39,083 nucleotides of DNA, from the NCBI GenBank assembly GCA_019694155.1, contig JAIBCN010000208.1, positions 1-39,083 on the forward strand. Direction: 5' to 3'. Positions 17,676 through 25,311 of the stretch are shown here, piece by piece (position 1 is the first letter of the stretch; each line of letters starts with the position of its first letter). Source of the stretch: Vicinamibacteria bacterium (GTDB lineage: Bacteria > Acidobacteriota > Vicinamibacteria > Fen-336 > JAGNNV01). The translations under genes were made by a program, and so were the position numbers. The notes beneath the pieces are model-generated. The model was not told where the DNA came from and did not search any database. It saw nothing but the letters and a program-made list of their open reading frames with translations.

Positions 17676-18674
17676 ATGGATTCACTCAGGAAGACCTTGG
17701 CGCTAGGGGGGGGCATGGCGCTTATGGCGTGGCTCTCCATGGGCGTTTCGGCCTCGGCGGCCCCTGCGGCGCAGGCTGCGCAAGCGGCTCGATCGGCGCC
17801 CGTACAGGCCCCGCACGGCGAGTATGCCGGCACGGAAAAGTGCCTGGCCTGTCACGAGGATCGGGGGGCGGCGCTCACCAAGGGGCCCCATTCCCACGCC
17901 TTCAAGGCGGGGACTCCCGTGGCTCCGTACGGCTGTCAGGGCTGCCACGCGGAAACGAAGGCGAACCTCGGATGCGAGGCGTGTCACGGCCCGGGCAAGG
18001 CGCACGTGGACGCGGACGGCGACAAGACCAAGATCAAGGGCTTCGCGTCCCTCAAGGTCGCGGACCAGACCGCGGTCTGCTCGAGCTGCCACTTCCGGAC
18101 GAAGCATGCCCTTTGGGCGGGCAGCCAGCACGATCAGCGGAACGTGGGCTGCACCGGGTGCCACTCCGTTCATGGCGCCAAGGGTGAGAAGCAGCTGAAG
18201 GCTTCTTCAGAGATGGAGCTTTGCGCGGGCTGCCACCGCGCGATCGTCAACAAGCAACTGAAGTTCAACCACATGGCGGTGCGCGAGGGCAAGCTCTCCT
18301 GCTCCAACTGTCACAACGTTCATGGCACGTCGAATGTGAAGCTGCTGAAGGTGGGCGGCACCGTCGCCGAGTCCTGTGTGAGCTGTCACGCCGAGAAGCG
18401 CGGCCCCATGCTCTGGGAGCACGCGCCCGTTACGGAGAACTGCGCGACCTGTCACGACCCTCACGGTTCGAACAACATCCGGATGCTGGTCGCGAAGGAG
18501 CCCTTCCTCTGCCAGCGCTGCCATGTGACCTCTCGGCATCCTCCCACGATCTACGAGGGCTTCATGCTGAACAACTCGACCAACGCCGACAAGATCTTCG
18601 GTCGGTCGTGCGGGGGTTGCCATCAGTCCATCCATGGATCCAATGCCCCCTCGGGCAAGGCCTTCCTGCGGTAG
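17676..18674 (+). CDS. DmsE/MtrA-family multiheme c-type cytochrome (11 CXXCH)
   Basis: 332-aa periplasmic cytochrome with a signal peptide (residues about 1-28) and eleven CXXCH heme motifs: CLACH, CQGCH, CEACH, CSSCH, CTGCH, CAGCH, CSNCH, CVSCH, CATCH, CQRCH and CGGCH. Spacing and text (CEACHGPG, CHNVHG, HAEKRGPMLWEHAPV, CHDPHGSNN, HQSIHGSNAPSG) match the DmsE/MtrA family of decaheme cytochromes. Those proteins sit inside an outer-membrane porin and move electrons between periplasm and outside. The family normally has ten hemes; the extra one appears to be CQGCH, ten residues before CEACHGP. The ATG has an AGGAG site. The porin partner starts 15 bases after the stop. No outer-surface cytochrome (MtrC/OmcA) or CymA-type quinol oxidase is in the window. 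Direction of electron flow is unknown. Confidence 0.93.
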   Translation: MDSLRKTLALGGGMALMAWLSMGVSASAAPAAQAAQAARSAPVQAPHGEYAGTEKCLACHEDRGAALTKGPHSHAFKAGTPVAPYGCQGCHAETKANLGCEACHGPGKAHVDADGDKTKIKGFASLKVADQTAVCSSCHFRTKHALWAGSQHDQRNVGCTGCHSVHGAKGEKQLKASSEMELCAGCHRAIVNKQLKFNHMAVREGKLSCSNCHNVHGTSNVKLLKVGGTVAESCVSCHAEKRGPMLWEHAPVTENCATCHDPHGSNNIRMLVAKEPFLCQRCHVTSRHPPTIYEGFMLNNSTNADKIFGRSCGGCHQSIHGSNAPSGKAFLR

Positions 18675-18689
18675 GTGAGGAGAAAAGCA

Positions 18690-21062
18690 ATGCGCAACAA
18701 ACTACTGACGGCGAGCGCCACCGCGCTCCTTCTTGCCTCCACCACCCTGGCGTGGGCCGAGGACAAGCCGCAGCCGGCTCCGACTCCCTCGAACGGGATC
18801 CTGGACATCGGCGGGCGTTTCACCTCCACCACCGGCGACGAGGCCCGCTACGAGCGGTACCGCGACCTGCGGGACGGCGTGAACGCCAATCTCCTCTTCA
18901 GCAAGGAGACGGAGAAGTGGACGTTCGACATCAAGGCCACGAACATCGGCTATCGCGACCAGCGGTACAACCTGGACTTCAACAGCCGGCGGCTCCGGGT
19001 GTCCCTGTACTTCGATCAGACGCCGATCAACTACGCCTACTACGCGAGGACGCCCTACAACTGCACGGCGGGCGACTGCTCGCTCGATCTCGGCTTGCGG
19101 CAACGCGTGGAAGCGGGGACGGCGGTCGGGCTGCCTCAGACCGCGGCGCAACTGGTGACCGGGTCGATATACAACACCATCGCCAAGACGTTCGACATGC
19201 AGTCCCGCCGCGACACGTTCAGGGGCGACGCGCGGATCTCGGCCACGGACAACCTCGACTTCACTCTCGGCTTCAACACCTATAAGAAGACGGGGAACAT
19301 GCCGTGGGGCTATGGGTTCGCGTTCAACAACCTGCAGGAGATCCCGCTCGTCATCGACAACCGCGAGACCGATGTCTCGATGGGCGTGGAGTGGGCGAGC
19401 CACCAGGGCATGTTCCGAGCCAGCTACGAGCGCTCCAAGTTCGACCAGAACATCCCGACGTTCCGCTGGGACAACCCCTGGCGCGCGACCGACTTCTGCC
19501 GCACGGGGATTTCTGGCCAGGCTCCGGGCACGTGTTACGACCCGAGCGGCTACACGAACGGCAACGGCCCCAACGACGGCCTCAGCGCCATGCCGCCCAC
19601 CAACTCGCTGAACACCTTCAGCTGGATGGGCATGGTCAAGCTGCCCGGCAAGACCACCGCGAACGCGAGCTTCTCCGCGGGGAGCAACCGCCAGAATGCG
19701 TCCCTCATCGGCTGGACCACCAACCCGGTGATCGCGAATCCCACGGTCTACGCTTCCTTCCCGGAACTCCGTTCGCTGCCGCGGGACACCGCCGACCTTC
19801 ACGTGAACTACCAGACCGCGACCATGAACGTGAGTTCTCGGCCCCACAAGGACGTCACACTCACTGCGCGATACCGCTACAACGGACGCAGCGACTTCCG
19901 GCGGCCGTTCGACGGCGTCGAGTACGTGCGCTTCGACGCGGTGCCCGAGGAGACCGGCGGGCATTCCGAGCCCTTCAGCGTCGACCGGAATTCCGTGGAC
20001 TTCAACGCGAAGTTCACGGTGATCCCGAGCAGCGCGCTCAAGGTCGGGTATGGCGAGGACAAGCTCGAGCATCTCGACCGGGCGACCATCGGCTGGAAGG
20101 ACAAGACGGCCCGGGTCTCGTTCGACACCGTCGGCAATCAGTACGTGACCGTTCGCGCACAGTACGCCCACACCAGCCGCGAGACCATCGGGTTCGATGA
20201 CGAAGTGATCATCGAAATGGCCTCGCAGCCGGCCACGCGCTTCTACGATGAGGCCGCGCGGAAGAGCGACCGGGCCACCCTCATGGTCGATCTGACGCCC
20301 ACCTCGTCGCTCGGCTTCAACCTCTCGTACGTCTACGGCAAGGACGACTACCAGAAGGGCGATGCGAGCCAGAAGTTCGGCCTGCTCGACAACACGAACA
20401 AGACTTACACCGCCGGTGTGAGCTTCGTGCCGAGCGAGAAGGTCAACATGGGCGCGGACTACGGTTACGAGAGCTTCGATGCCTTCCAGGCCTCTCGCAC
20501 CGCCAACCCGTTCTCCGGAGTTCCCGGGGCCTACGAGAGCTGGACCGACCCCAACCGTGACTGGAACCTGACCAACGACGAGAAGGTAAAGACGTTCACC
20601 GCCTACCTGAACCTCCTCGACGTGGTGAAGAAGGCGGACATTCGCGCGACGTATGAATACAGCGACTCCGACCAGGGCTTCGTGCACGGCGGGCCGCGCA
20701 TCACGGCCATGCAGAACAACTCGATCCTGACCGCCGGCGACTCGCGTCCCTGCGCGACGGGCCTGACCTCCTGCTTCACCGCCCTTCCGAACGTGACCAG
20801 CACCTGGCAGCACCTGACCATCGACTTCAAGTACAACGCTTCCAAGAAGGTCGGTCTCGGACTGACCTACTGGTACGAGAAGTTCAAGATCCAGGACTAC
20901 GCCACCATCAACACCGCCGGCCCGCAGACCCTGCCGGTTGCGGCCCTCGGGCCTCAGACCGACACCGCCCGCATCGACTGGCTGGGCTCCCTCAACACGG
21001 GCTACGGCAACCGTCCGTACACCGGCAACACGTTCTTCGTGCGGATGTTCTACCTCTTCTAG
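18690..21062 (+). CDS. MtrB/PioB-family outer-membrane porin of the cytochrome conduit
   Basis: 790-aa outer-membrane barrel with a signal peptide (MRNKLLTASATALLLASTTLAWA). It is built of many alternating strands rich in Tyr, Asp, Arg and Asn, and ends MFYLF with the aromatic C-terminus recognised by BAM. Length and the gene order directly behind a DmsE/MtrA cytochrome identify it as the decaheme-associated MtrB/PioB porin that sheathes the cytochrome. Strand-like phrases include NGILDIGGRFTSTTGDEARYERYRDLRDG and LTARYRYNGRSDFRRPFDG. Two cysteine pairs are present (CTAGDC near residue 129, and DFC...GTC further on), but the N-terminal CXXC of Shewanella MtrB is not seen. The ATG at 18690 follows GTGAGGAGAAAAGCA. 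A 12-bp hairpin after the stop probably ends the transcript. Confidence 0.92.
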   Translation: MRNKLLTASATALLLASTTLAWAEDKPQPAPTPSNGILDIGGRFTSTTGDEARYERYRDLRDGVNANLLFSKETEKWTFDIKATNIGYRDQRYNLDFNSRRLRVSLYFDQTPINYAYYARTPYNCTAGDCSLDLGLRQRVEAGTAVGLPQTAAQLVTGSIYNTIAKTFDMQSRRDTFRGDARISATDNLDFTLGFNTYKKTGNMPWGYGFAFNNLQEIPLVIDNRETDVSMGVEWASHQGMFRASYERSKFDQNIPTFRWDNPWRATDFCRTGISGQAPGTCYDPSGYTNGNGPNDGLSAMPPTNSLNTFSWMGMVKLPGKTTANASFSAGSNRQNASLIGWTTNPVIANPTVYASFPELRSLPRDTADLHVNYQTATMNVSSRPHKDVTLTARYRYNGRSDFRRPFDGVEYVRFDAVPEETGGHSEPFSVDRNSVDFNAKFTVIPSSALKVGYGEDKLEHLDRATIGWKDKTARVSFDTVGNQYVTVRAQYAHTSRETIGFDDEVIIEMASQPATRFYDEAARKSDRATLMVDLTPTSSLGFNLSYVYGKDDYQKGDASQKFGLLDNTNKTYTAGVSFVPSEKVNMGADYGYESFDAFQASRTANPFSGVPGAYESWTDPNRDWNLTNDEKVKTFTAYLNLLDVVKKADIRATYEYSDSDQGFVHGGPRITAMQNNSILTAGDSRPCATGLTSCFTALPNVTSTWQHLTIDFKYNASKKVGLGLTYWYEKFKIQDYATINTAGPQTLPVAALGPQTDTARIDWLGSLNTGYGNRPYTGNTFFVRMFYLF

Positions 21063-21108
21063 CCAGGGGGTTCCGGAAAAGCGCCGGCGACGGCGCGCTC
21101 GTCTCAAG

Positions 21109-21145
21109 GTTCAGCGCCCGGTAAACTCGGGCGCTGAACTGTTTC
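21109..21145 (+). terminator. Strong hairpin ending the cytochrome-porin operon and abutting the next start codon
   Basis: Perfect 12-bp stem (GTTCAGCGCCCG at 21109-21120 with 21128-21139), 7-base loop, then TGTTTC running into the ATG at 21146. A smaller GCGCCG/CGGCGC hairpin precedes it at 21081-21096. It looks like an intrinsic terminator with a short T tract, but it also occupies the translation-initiation region of the TPR gene. Confidence 0.75.
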
Positions 21146-22312
21146 ATGAGGCTTCCCTTTCCACCGACTCCCGGGTGCGCCGCGGCTCTGCTGGCCGCCC
21201 TCTTCCTCGTTCCTTCCTCCGCGTCCGCCGCGGCCTGCCCTCCCTCCCGGGTGCCGCCGTCCCCTGAGTACCTGCAGCTCGTCACGCGCTATGCGTCGGC
21301 TGAGTCCACGGCGGCCGTGCTCGCCCTCAAGGACTGGAGCGACGAGCGGCTTCGCTGCGACCTCGACAACCTGCAGGCGGCGGCGGTGGCGGCGAGCCGC
21401 TGCCGGGGCAAGTGCGAGGATCGCGTGGTGTTCGAGCGCTTCTCCGTCCGGGCCGCTCTGCTGCTTCATGCCGAGCGCGAGATCCAGGAGCGCTTCGGCG
21501 CGCCTGTGACCGAGCAGGAGGTGACGTGCTCCACCGGTCCCAACGCCCAGACCGTGGAGCGCCTGGCCGGCATCCTGTTTCTGGTCGATCCGGAGGCGAA
21601 GGCCTTCCTCAGCCGCTTCTACGTGGCCATGGCGCGGCGCGCGCAGTGGTCCCACTGCATCCCGGAGGCCGAGCAATGGGCCCGCACGGGGCTCCGGCGA
21701 TTTCCGAAGGACGGGCCGTTGCTCATGACCCTGGGCATCGTCCTCGAAACCACGGCCTTCCTCACCCTGGTGCCGGCGCCCCGGGCGGCGATACAGGGGC
21801 CGCAGGCGGTCCGGCAGTACGAGGCCCAGACCGCGAAGCTCGGCGCGTTGTGGGAGCGGGTCCGCCGCACTTTCGAGGACGCTCTCGCGGCCGACGCGAG
21901 CCTGCACGAGGCGAGGCTGCGGCTGGGGCGTGTCTTGTGGCGGCTCGATCGGCCGGAGCCCGCGCGCGCCTGCTTCGAGGAGGTGATCGCGAAGAGCGAC
22001 GACAAGGTGCTGCTCTATCTCGCGCACCTCTTCCTGGGGCGGATCCACGAAGACCAGAACCGCCTCGCGGACGCGGAGAAGGAATATCTGGCGGCGGTCG
22101 CCGTCCGGCCGACCTCCGAGGCCGCGGCGGTGGCGCTGTCCCATGCGCGGCTCGTCCTCGGCGACACTGTGGGCGCGCGCGAGGCCATGGAGTCTGGCCT
22201 CGAGCAGGTGCGCCTCCGGATCGAGGGTGACCCCTACAAGAACTACCCCATGACCCACACCCGCGAGGGCCAGCCCGAGATCGATGCGCTGAGGAAGGCG
22301 CTCGTTCGATGA
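21146..22312 (+). CDS. Exported TPR-repeat protein
   Basis: 388-aa protein with a signal peptide (residues about 1-28, ending SASAAA). The rest is helical repeats; the clearest tetratricopeptide units are residues about 255-345 (ASLHEARLRLGRVLWRLDRPEPARACFEEVIAKS, then LAHLFLGRIHEDQNRLADAEKEYLAAVAVRP). Cysteines occur in a CRGKCED pair and at several other sites, consistent with an extracytoplasmic disulfide-bearing scaffold. The start is chosen for the signal peptide although no ribosome-binding site is possible, because a hairpin ends seven bases upstream. The stop overlaps the next gene's ATG (ATGA at 22309-22312), coupling it to the VWA protein. TPR-VWA pairs are recurrent in Acidobacteriota; the job is probably protein-protein assembly in the periplasm, but no partner is known. 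Confidence 0.82.
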   Translation: MRLPFPPTPGCAAALLAALFLVPSSASAAACPPSRVPPSPEYLQLVTRYASAESTAAVLALKDWSDERLRCDLDNLQAAAVAASRCRGKCEDRVVFERFSVRAALLLHAEREIQERFGAPVTEQEVTCSTGPNAQTVERLAGILFLVDPEAKAFLSRFYVAMARRAQWSHCIPEAEQWARTGLRRFPKDGPLLMTLGIVLETTAFLTLVPAPRAAIQGPQAVRQYEAQTAKLGALWERVRRTFEDALAADASLHEARLRLGRVLWRLDRPEPARACFEEVIAKSDDKVLLYLAHLFLGRIHEDQNRLADAEKEYLAAVAVRPTSEAAAVALSHARLVLGDTVGAREAMESGLEQVRLRIEGDPYKNYPMTHTREGQPEIDALRKALVR

Positions 22313-23271
22313 AGGCCCCTTTCCTTGCGTTCCTCGCCGTTCTGAGCGGGGCCGCTTCTCAGGTCGCGCAGCCCCCGACCCCCCCGAAGGTTCACTCTCC
22401 CGAGGTGTTCGGGGTGCAGGTGGACAGCGTCTATGTGGACGCCTTCGTATCGCAGAGACGCGATCCCGTGGTGGGCCTCACCGCGGCGGATTTCGAGCTC
22501 AAGGACAACGGAGTCGTCCAGAAGATCGATCTGGTGTCCGCGGAGGCGCTGCCCCTGACCGCCGTGCTCGTCTTCGACAGCAGCAACAGCCTGGCGGGCG
22601 AACGGCTCGCGGCGCTGCAGGCGTCGGGCAAGGCCTTTCTGGAGAGCCTGCGGCCCCAGGACGAGGTGTCGCTTTTCACGTTCGCGGGCGAGACGCAATG
22701 GCTGGTGCGACCCACCGCGGACAAGGCCGCGATCACCCGCGCCCTCGACGGGCTGCAGCCCGGGGGGGCGACCGCCGTCCTCGATGCGCTGTACGCGGCG
22801 CTGGTGCTGCCCCAGACCCAGGGAAGAACCCTGGTGGTGCTCTTCACCGACGGCGAGGACAACATGAGCTGGCTCGACTGGCGGCAGATGCGCGTGGTGG
22901 CCGAGCGCTCGAACGCTCTCATCCATGTGGTCGGCCTGAAGCGCGTCGAGGACACGGTCGGCGCTCTGCCCTCGGTCGACCTTTCCGGCCGCATGCTGCC
23001 GATGACGGGCACGCCCTCCATGGAGTTCCTGCACACCTGGGGCATGCGGCAGATCGCGGAGTCGACGGGAGGCCGCTACTGGGAGGCGGAGTCGCCCGCG
23101 CGCCTCAAGTCCGCCTTCGCCGCGATCACCGAGACCATGGCCCAGCGCTACATCCTGAGCTACGAGCCGCAGGGCGTGAAGCGCCCGGGCTGGCACGAGA
23201 TCGAGCTTCGGCTGCCCGGCCGCACGGGCGACGTGCACACGCGGCGGGGCTACTGGGTCGCGGAACGTTGA
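22309..23271 (+). CDS. VWFA-related Acidobacterial-domain protein
   Basis: 320-aa exported protein with a signal peptide (MKAPFLAFLAVLSGAASQVAQ) and one von Willebrand A domain. The N-terminal strand block (VDAFVSQRRDPVVGLTAADFELKDNG) is the typical lead-in of the 'VWFA-related Acidobacterial domain' family. The MIDAS metal site is complete: D90-x-S92-x-S94 in FDSSNS, T155 in GGATAV and D181 in FTDGED. It ends YILSYEP...GWHEIELRLPGRTGDVHTRRGYW, another family hallmark. Function is unknown; an intact MIDAS suggests Mg-dependent protein binding. The start overlaps the TPR gene stop, and the CocE-like gene follows after 17 bases, so the three are likely one operon. This family is a main reason for suspecting Acidobacteriota. 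Confidence 0.92.
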   Translation: MKAPFLAFLAVLSGAASQVAQPPTPPKVHSPEVFGVQVDSVYVDAFVSQRRDPVVGLTAADFELKDNGVVQKIDLVSAEALPLTAVLVFDSSNSLAGERLAALQASGKAFLESLRPQDEVSLFTFAGETQWLVRPTADKAAITRALDGLQPGGATAVLDALYAALVLPQTQGRTLVVLFTDGEDNMSWLDWRQMRVVAERSNALIHVVGLKRVEDTVGALPSVDLSGRMLPMTGTPSMEFLHTWGMRQIAESTGGRYWEAESPARLKSAFAAITETMAQRYILSYEPQGVKRPGWHEIELRLPGRTGDVHTRRGYWVAER

Positions 23272-23288
23272 AGAGGGAGGGGTCGATC

Positions 23289-25238
23289 ATGCGGATCGGT
23301 CATGACGTCACTCGAGGAGCGGTCGCGGCCGGGCTCATGTTCCTGGCCCTCCCGCTCGCCGCCCAGCCCGCGCCGTCGCCCACGCCTTCGAGCGCGGACG
23401 ATGTGCGGGCCCGCTACACCAAGTTCGAGTACGCGGTGCCGATGAGGGACGGGGTGAAGATCTTCACCTCCATCTACGTGCCCAAGGACCGCTCGCTCAA
23501 GTACCCGTTCCTGATCACGCGCACGCCCTACAGCGTCGGGCCCTACGGCGTGGACCAGTACAGGACATCCCTCGGCCCGTCCGAGCACTTCCAGAAATCC
23601 GGCTACATCTTCGTCTACCAGGACGCGCGCGGACGGTACATGTCGGAGGGCGAGTTCCAGCAGGTGCGGCCGTTCGTGCGCGACAAGCGCGGCCCCAGGG
23701 ACGTGGATGAGAGCACCGACACCTGGGACACCATCGAGTGGCTGCTCAAGAACGTCGAGAATCACAACGGCCGCGCGGGCATGGTGGGTGTCTCGCAGCC
23801 GGGGTTCCACGTGGCCGGGAGCATCATGAACTCCCATCCCGCTCTCAAGGCCGCTTCTCCCCAGGCCCCCACCGCCGACTACTACATGGGCGACGACGTG
23901 TATCACAACGGCGCCTTCATGCTCGGAGCGAACTTCGGCTTCTACTCGCAGTTCGTCCCGCGCGCGGGCGCGCCCACGCCGCCCCGGCCCATGCTGTCCT
24001 TCGACCCCGTGACCCCCGACATGTACGACTTCTTCCTGCGCCTTCCTCCGCTCGCGAGCGTCAACGAGAAGCTGTTCGGCGGCGGCGCCGCGTATTGGCA
24101 GGAGATCGTCGATCACACGACCTACGACGATTTCTGGAAGAAGCGCTCGGTGTGGAAGTTCATGGACGGCGTGAAGTGCGCGGTCCTGAACGTGGGCGGG
24201 TGGTACGACGCCGAGGATCCCGTGGGCCCTCTTCGCGTCTATCAGGCGGTCGAAGAGAAGAACCCGGCCGTCCCGAACATGCTCGTGATGGGGCCGTGGT
24301 CGCACGGGGGCTGGGGCCGCGGCCCGGGAGACCGGCTCGGGAACCTGTCGTTCTCGTCGAAGACCGGCGAGTACTTCCGCGAGGAGATCCAGTTTCCCTT
24401 CTTCGAGAAGTACCTCAAGGACAAGCCGGTCGACGGGCCCGAGGCTCACATGTTCATGACCGGTTTCGACGAATGGCGCCGCCATCAGGCCTGGCCGCCC
24501 CGGGCGCTCACGCCGGTGGCGCTCTTTCTCGACGCCGATTCTCGGTTGTCGCCGGCTGCTCCCTCCGGGCCCGGTGCTGGTTTCGATGAGTACACGAGCG
24601 ATCCCGCGCACCCGGTTCCCTACGTGGGCTACATCGCGGCAGGCATGACCTCGGACTACATGACGGAAGACCAACGATTCGCCGCCCAGCGGCCGGACGT
24701 CCTCACCTACCGGACCGCCATCCTGGATGGCGATGTCGTGGTGGCGGGGCCCATCAAGGTGCGCCTGAACGTGTCGAGCACGGGGACCGACTCGGATTTC
24801 GTGGTGAAGGTGATCGATGTGTATCCCGATGACTATCCGAGCCCGGCCGCACCGGCGGGAACGCGCCCGCCCGCCAACGCGCTGAAGCTCGGCGGATACC
24901 AGCGCCTGGTGCGCGGCGAGCCCTTCCGCGCGAAGTACCGCAAGAGCTTCGAGAAGCCCGAACCCCTGGCACCCGGGCAGCCCGCGCTCATCGAGTTCGA
25001 ATTGCCCGACGTGTACCACGCGTTCCGGAAGGGCCACCGCCTGATGGTCCAGATCCAGAGTTCGTGGTTCCCCCTCGTGGATCGCAATCCGCAGAAGTTC
25101 ATGGAGATCCCGAAAGCGATTGCCGCCGATTTCCAGAAGGCCACAGAGCGGGTCTACCGGTCCGCGACCCTGCCCTCATCGATCACGGTGAACGTCGAAG
25201 GCGCCGCGGACGCCATCCGGGCGGCCCTGTTGCGGTAG
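23289..25238 (+). CDS. CocE/NonD-family S15 hydrolase (alpha-amino-acid ester hydrolase-like)
   Basis: 649-aa exported serine hydrolase with a signal peptide (residues about 1-25). An alpha/beta-hydrolase domain is followed by the jelly-roll C-terminal domain of the X-Pro dipeptidyl-peptidase (S15) clan. The catalytic set is visible: S169 in GVSQPGF, D307 in GGWYDAED and H339 in GPWSHGGWGRG. The Tyr of the oxyanion hole lies in TRTPYSVGPYG, and QDARGRYMSEGEF is a classic family block. The C-terminal domain starts around residue 480 (VLTYRTAILDGDVVVAGPIKVRLNVSS). Such enzymes act on peptides, amino-acid esters, beta-lactam acyl groups or cocaine-like esters; the exact substrate is open. The ATG follows GGGAGG. 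It is the last gene of the TPR-VWA operon. Confidence 0.9.
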   Translation: MRIGHDVTRGAVAAGLMFLALPLAAQPAPSPTPSSADDVRARYTKFEYAVPMRDGVKIFTSIYVPKDRSLKYPFLITRTPYSVGPYGVDQYRTSLGPSEHFQKSGYIFVYQDARGRYMSEGEFQQVRPFVRDKRGPRDVDESTDTWDTIEWLLKNVENHNGRAGMVGVSQPGFHVAGSIMNSHPALKAASPQAPTADYYMGDDVYHNGAFMLGANFGFYSQFVPRAGAPTPPRPMLSFDPVTPDMYDFFLRLPPLASVNEKLFGGGAAYWQEIVDHTTYDDFWKKRSVWKFMDGVKCAVLNVGGWYDAEDPVGPLRVYQAVEEKNPAVPNMLVMGPWSHGGWGRGPGDRLGNLSFSSKTGEYFREEIQFPFFEKYLKDKPVDGPEAHMFMTGFDEWRRHQAWPPRALTPVALFLDADSRLSPAAPSGPGAGFDEYTSDPAHPVPYVGYIAAGMTSDYMTEDQRFAAQRPDVLTYRTAILDGDVVVAGPIKVRLNVSSTGTDSDFVVKVIDVYPDDYPSPAAPAGTRPPANALKLGGYQRLVRGEPFRAKYRKSFEKPEPLAPGQPALIEFELPDVYHAFRKGHRLMVQIQSSWFPLVDRNPQKFMEIPKAIAADFQKATERVYRSATLPSSITVNVEGAADAIRAALLR

Positions 25239-25278
25239 GAGTTACCCCAGCTCTCGCGCCCTCAACCCTCCGCGCGTG
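25236..25278. repeat. 43-bp dispersed repeat, copy 1
   Basis: Begins with the stop codon of the CocE-like gene (TAGGAGTTAC...) and ends CCGCGCGTG. It matches 29163-29205 at 40 of 43 positions, all three differences being C/T. It lies between convergent genes, 34 bp from the end of the minus-strand transglutaminase-like gene. Confidence 0.85.
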
Positions 25279-25311
25279 CCGGCTGTGGCCGGAGGGCGCG
25301 CCTGGGCCGGC

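Noticed and set aside
18702..21107. Long minus-strand open frame opposite the porin
   Set aside because: Antisense shadow with low-complexity composition; the plus strand encodes a clear signal peptide and beta-barrel.
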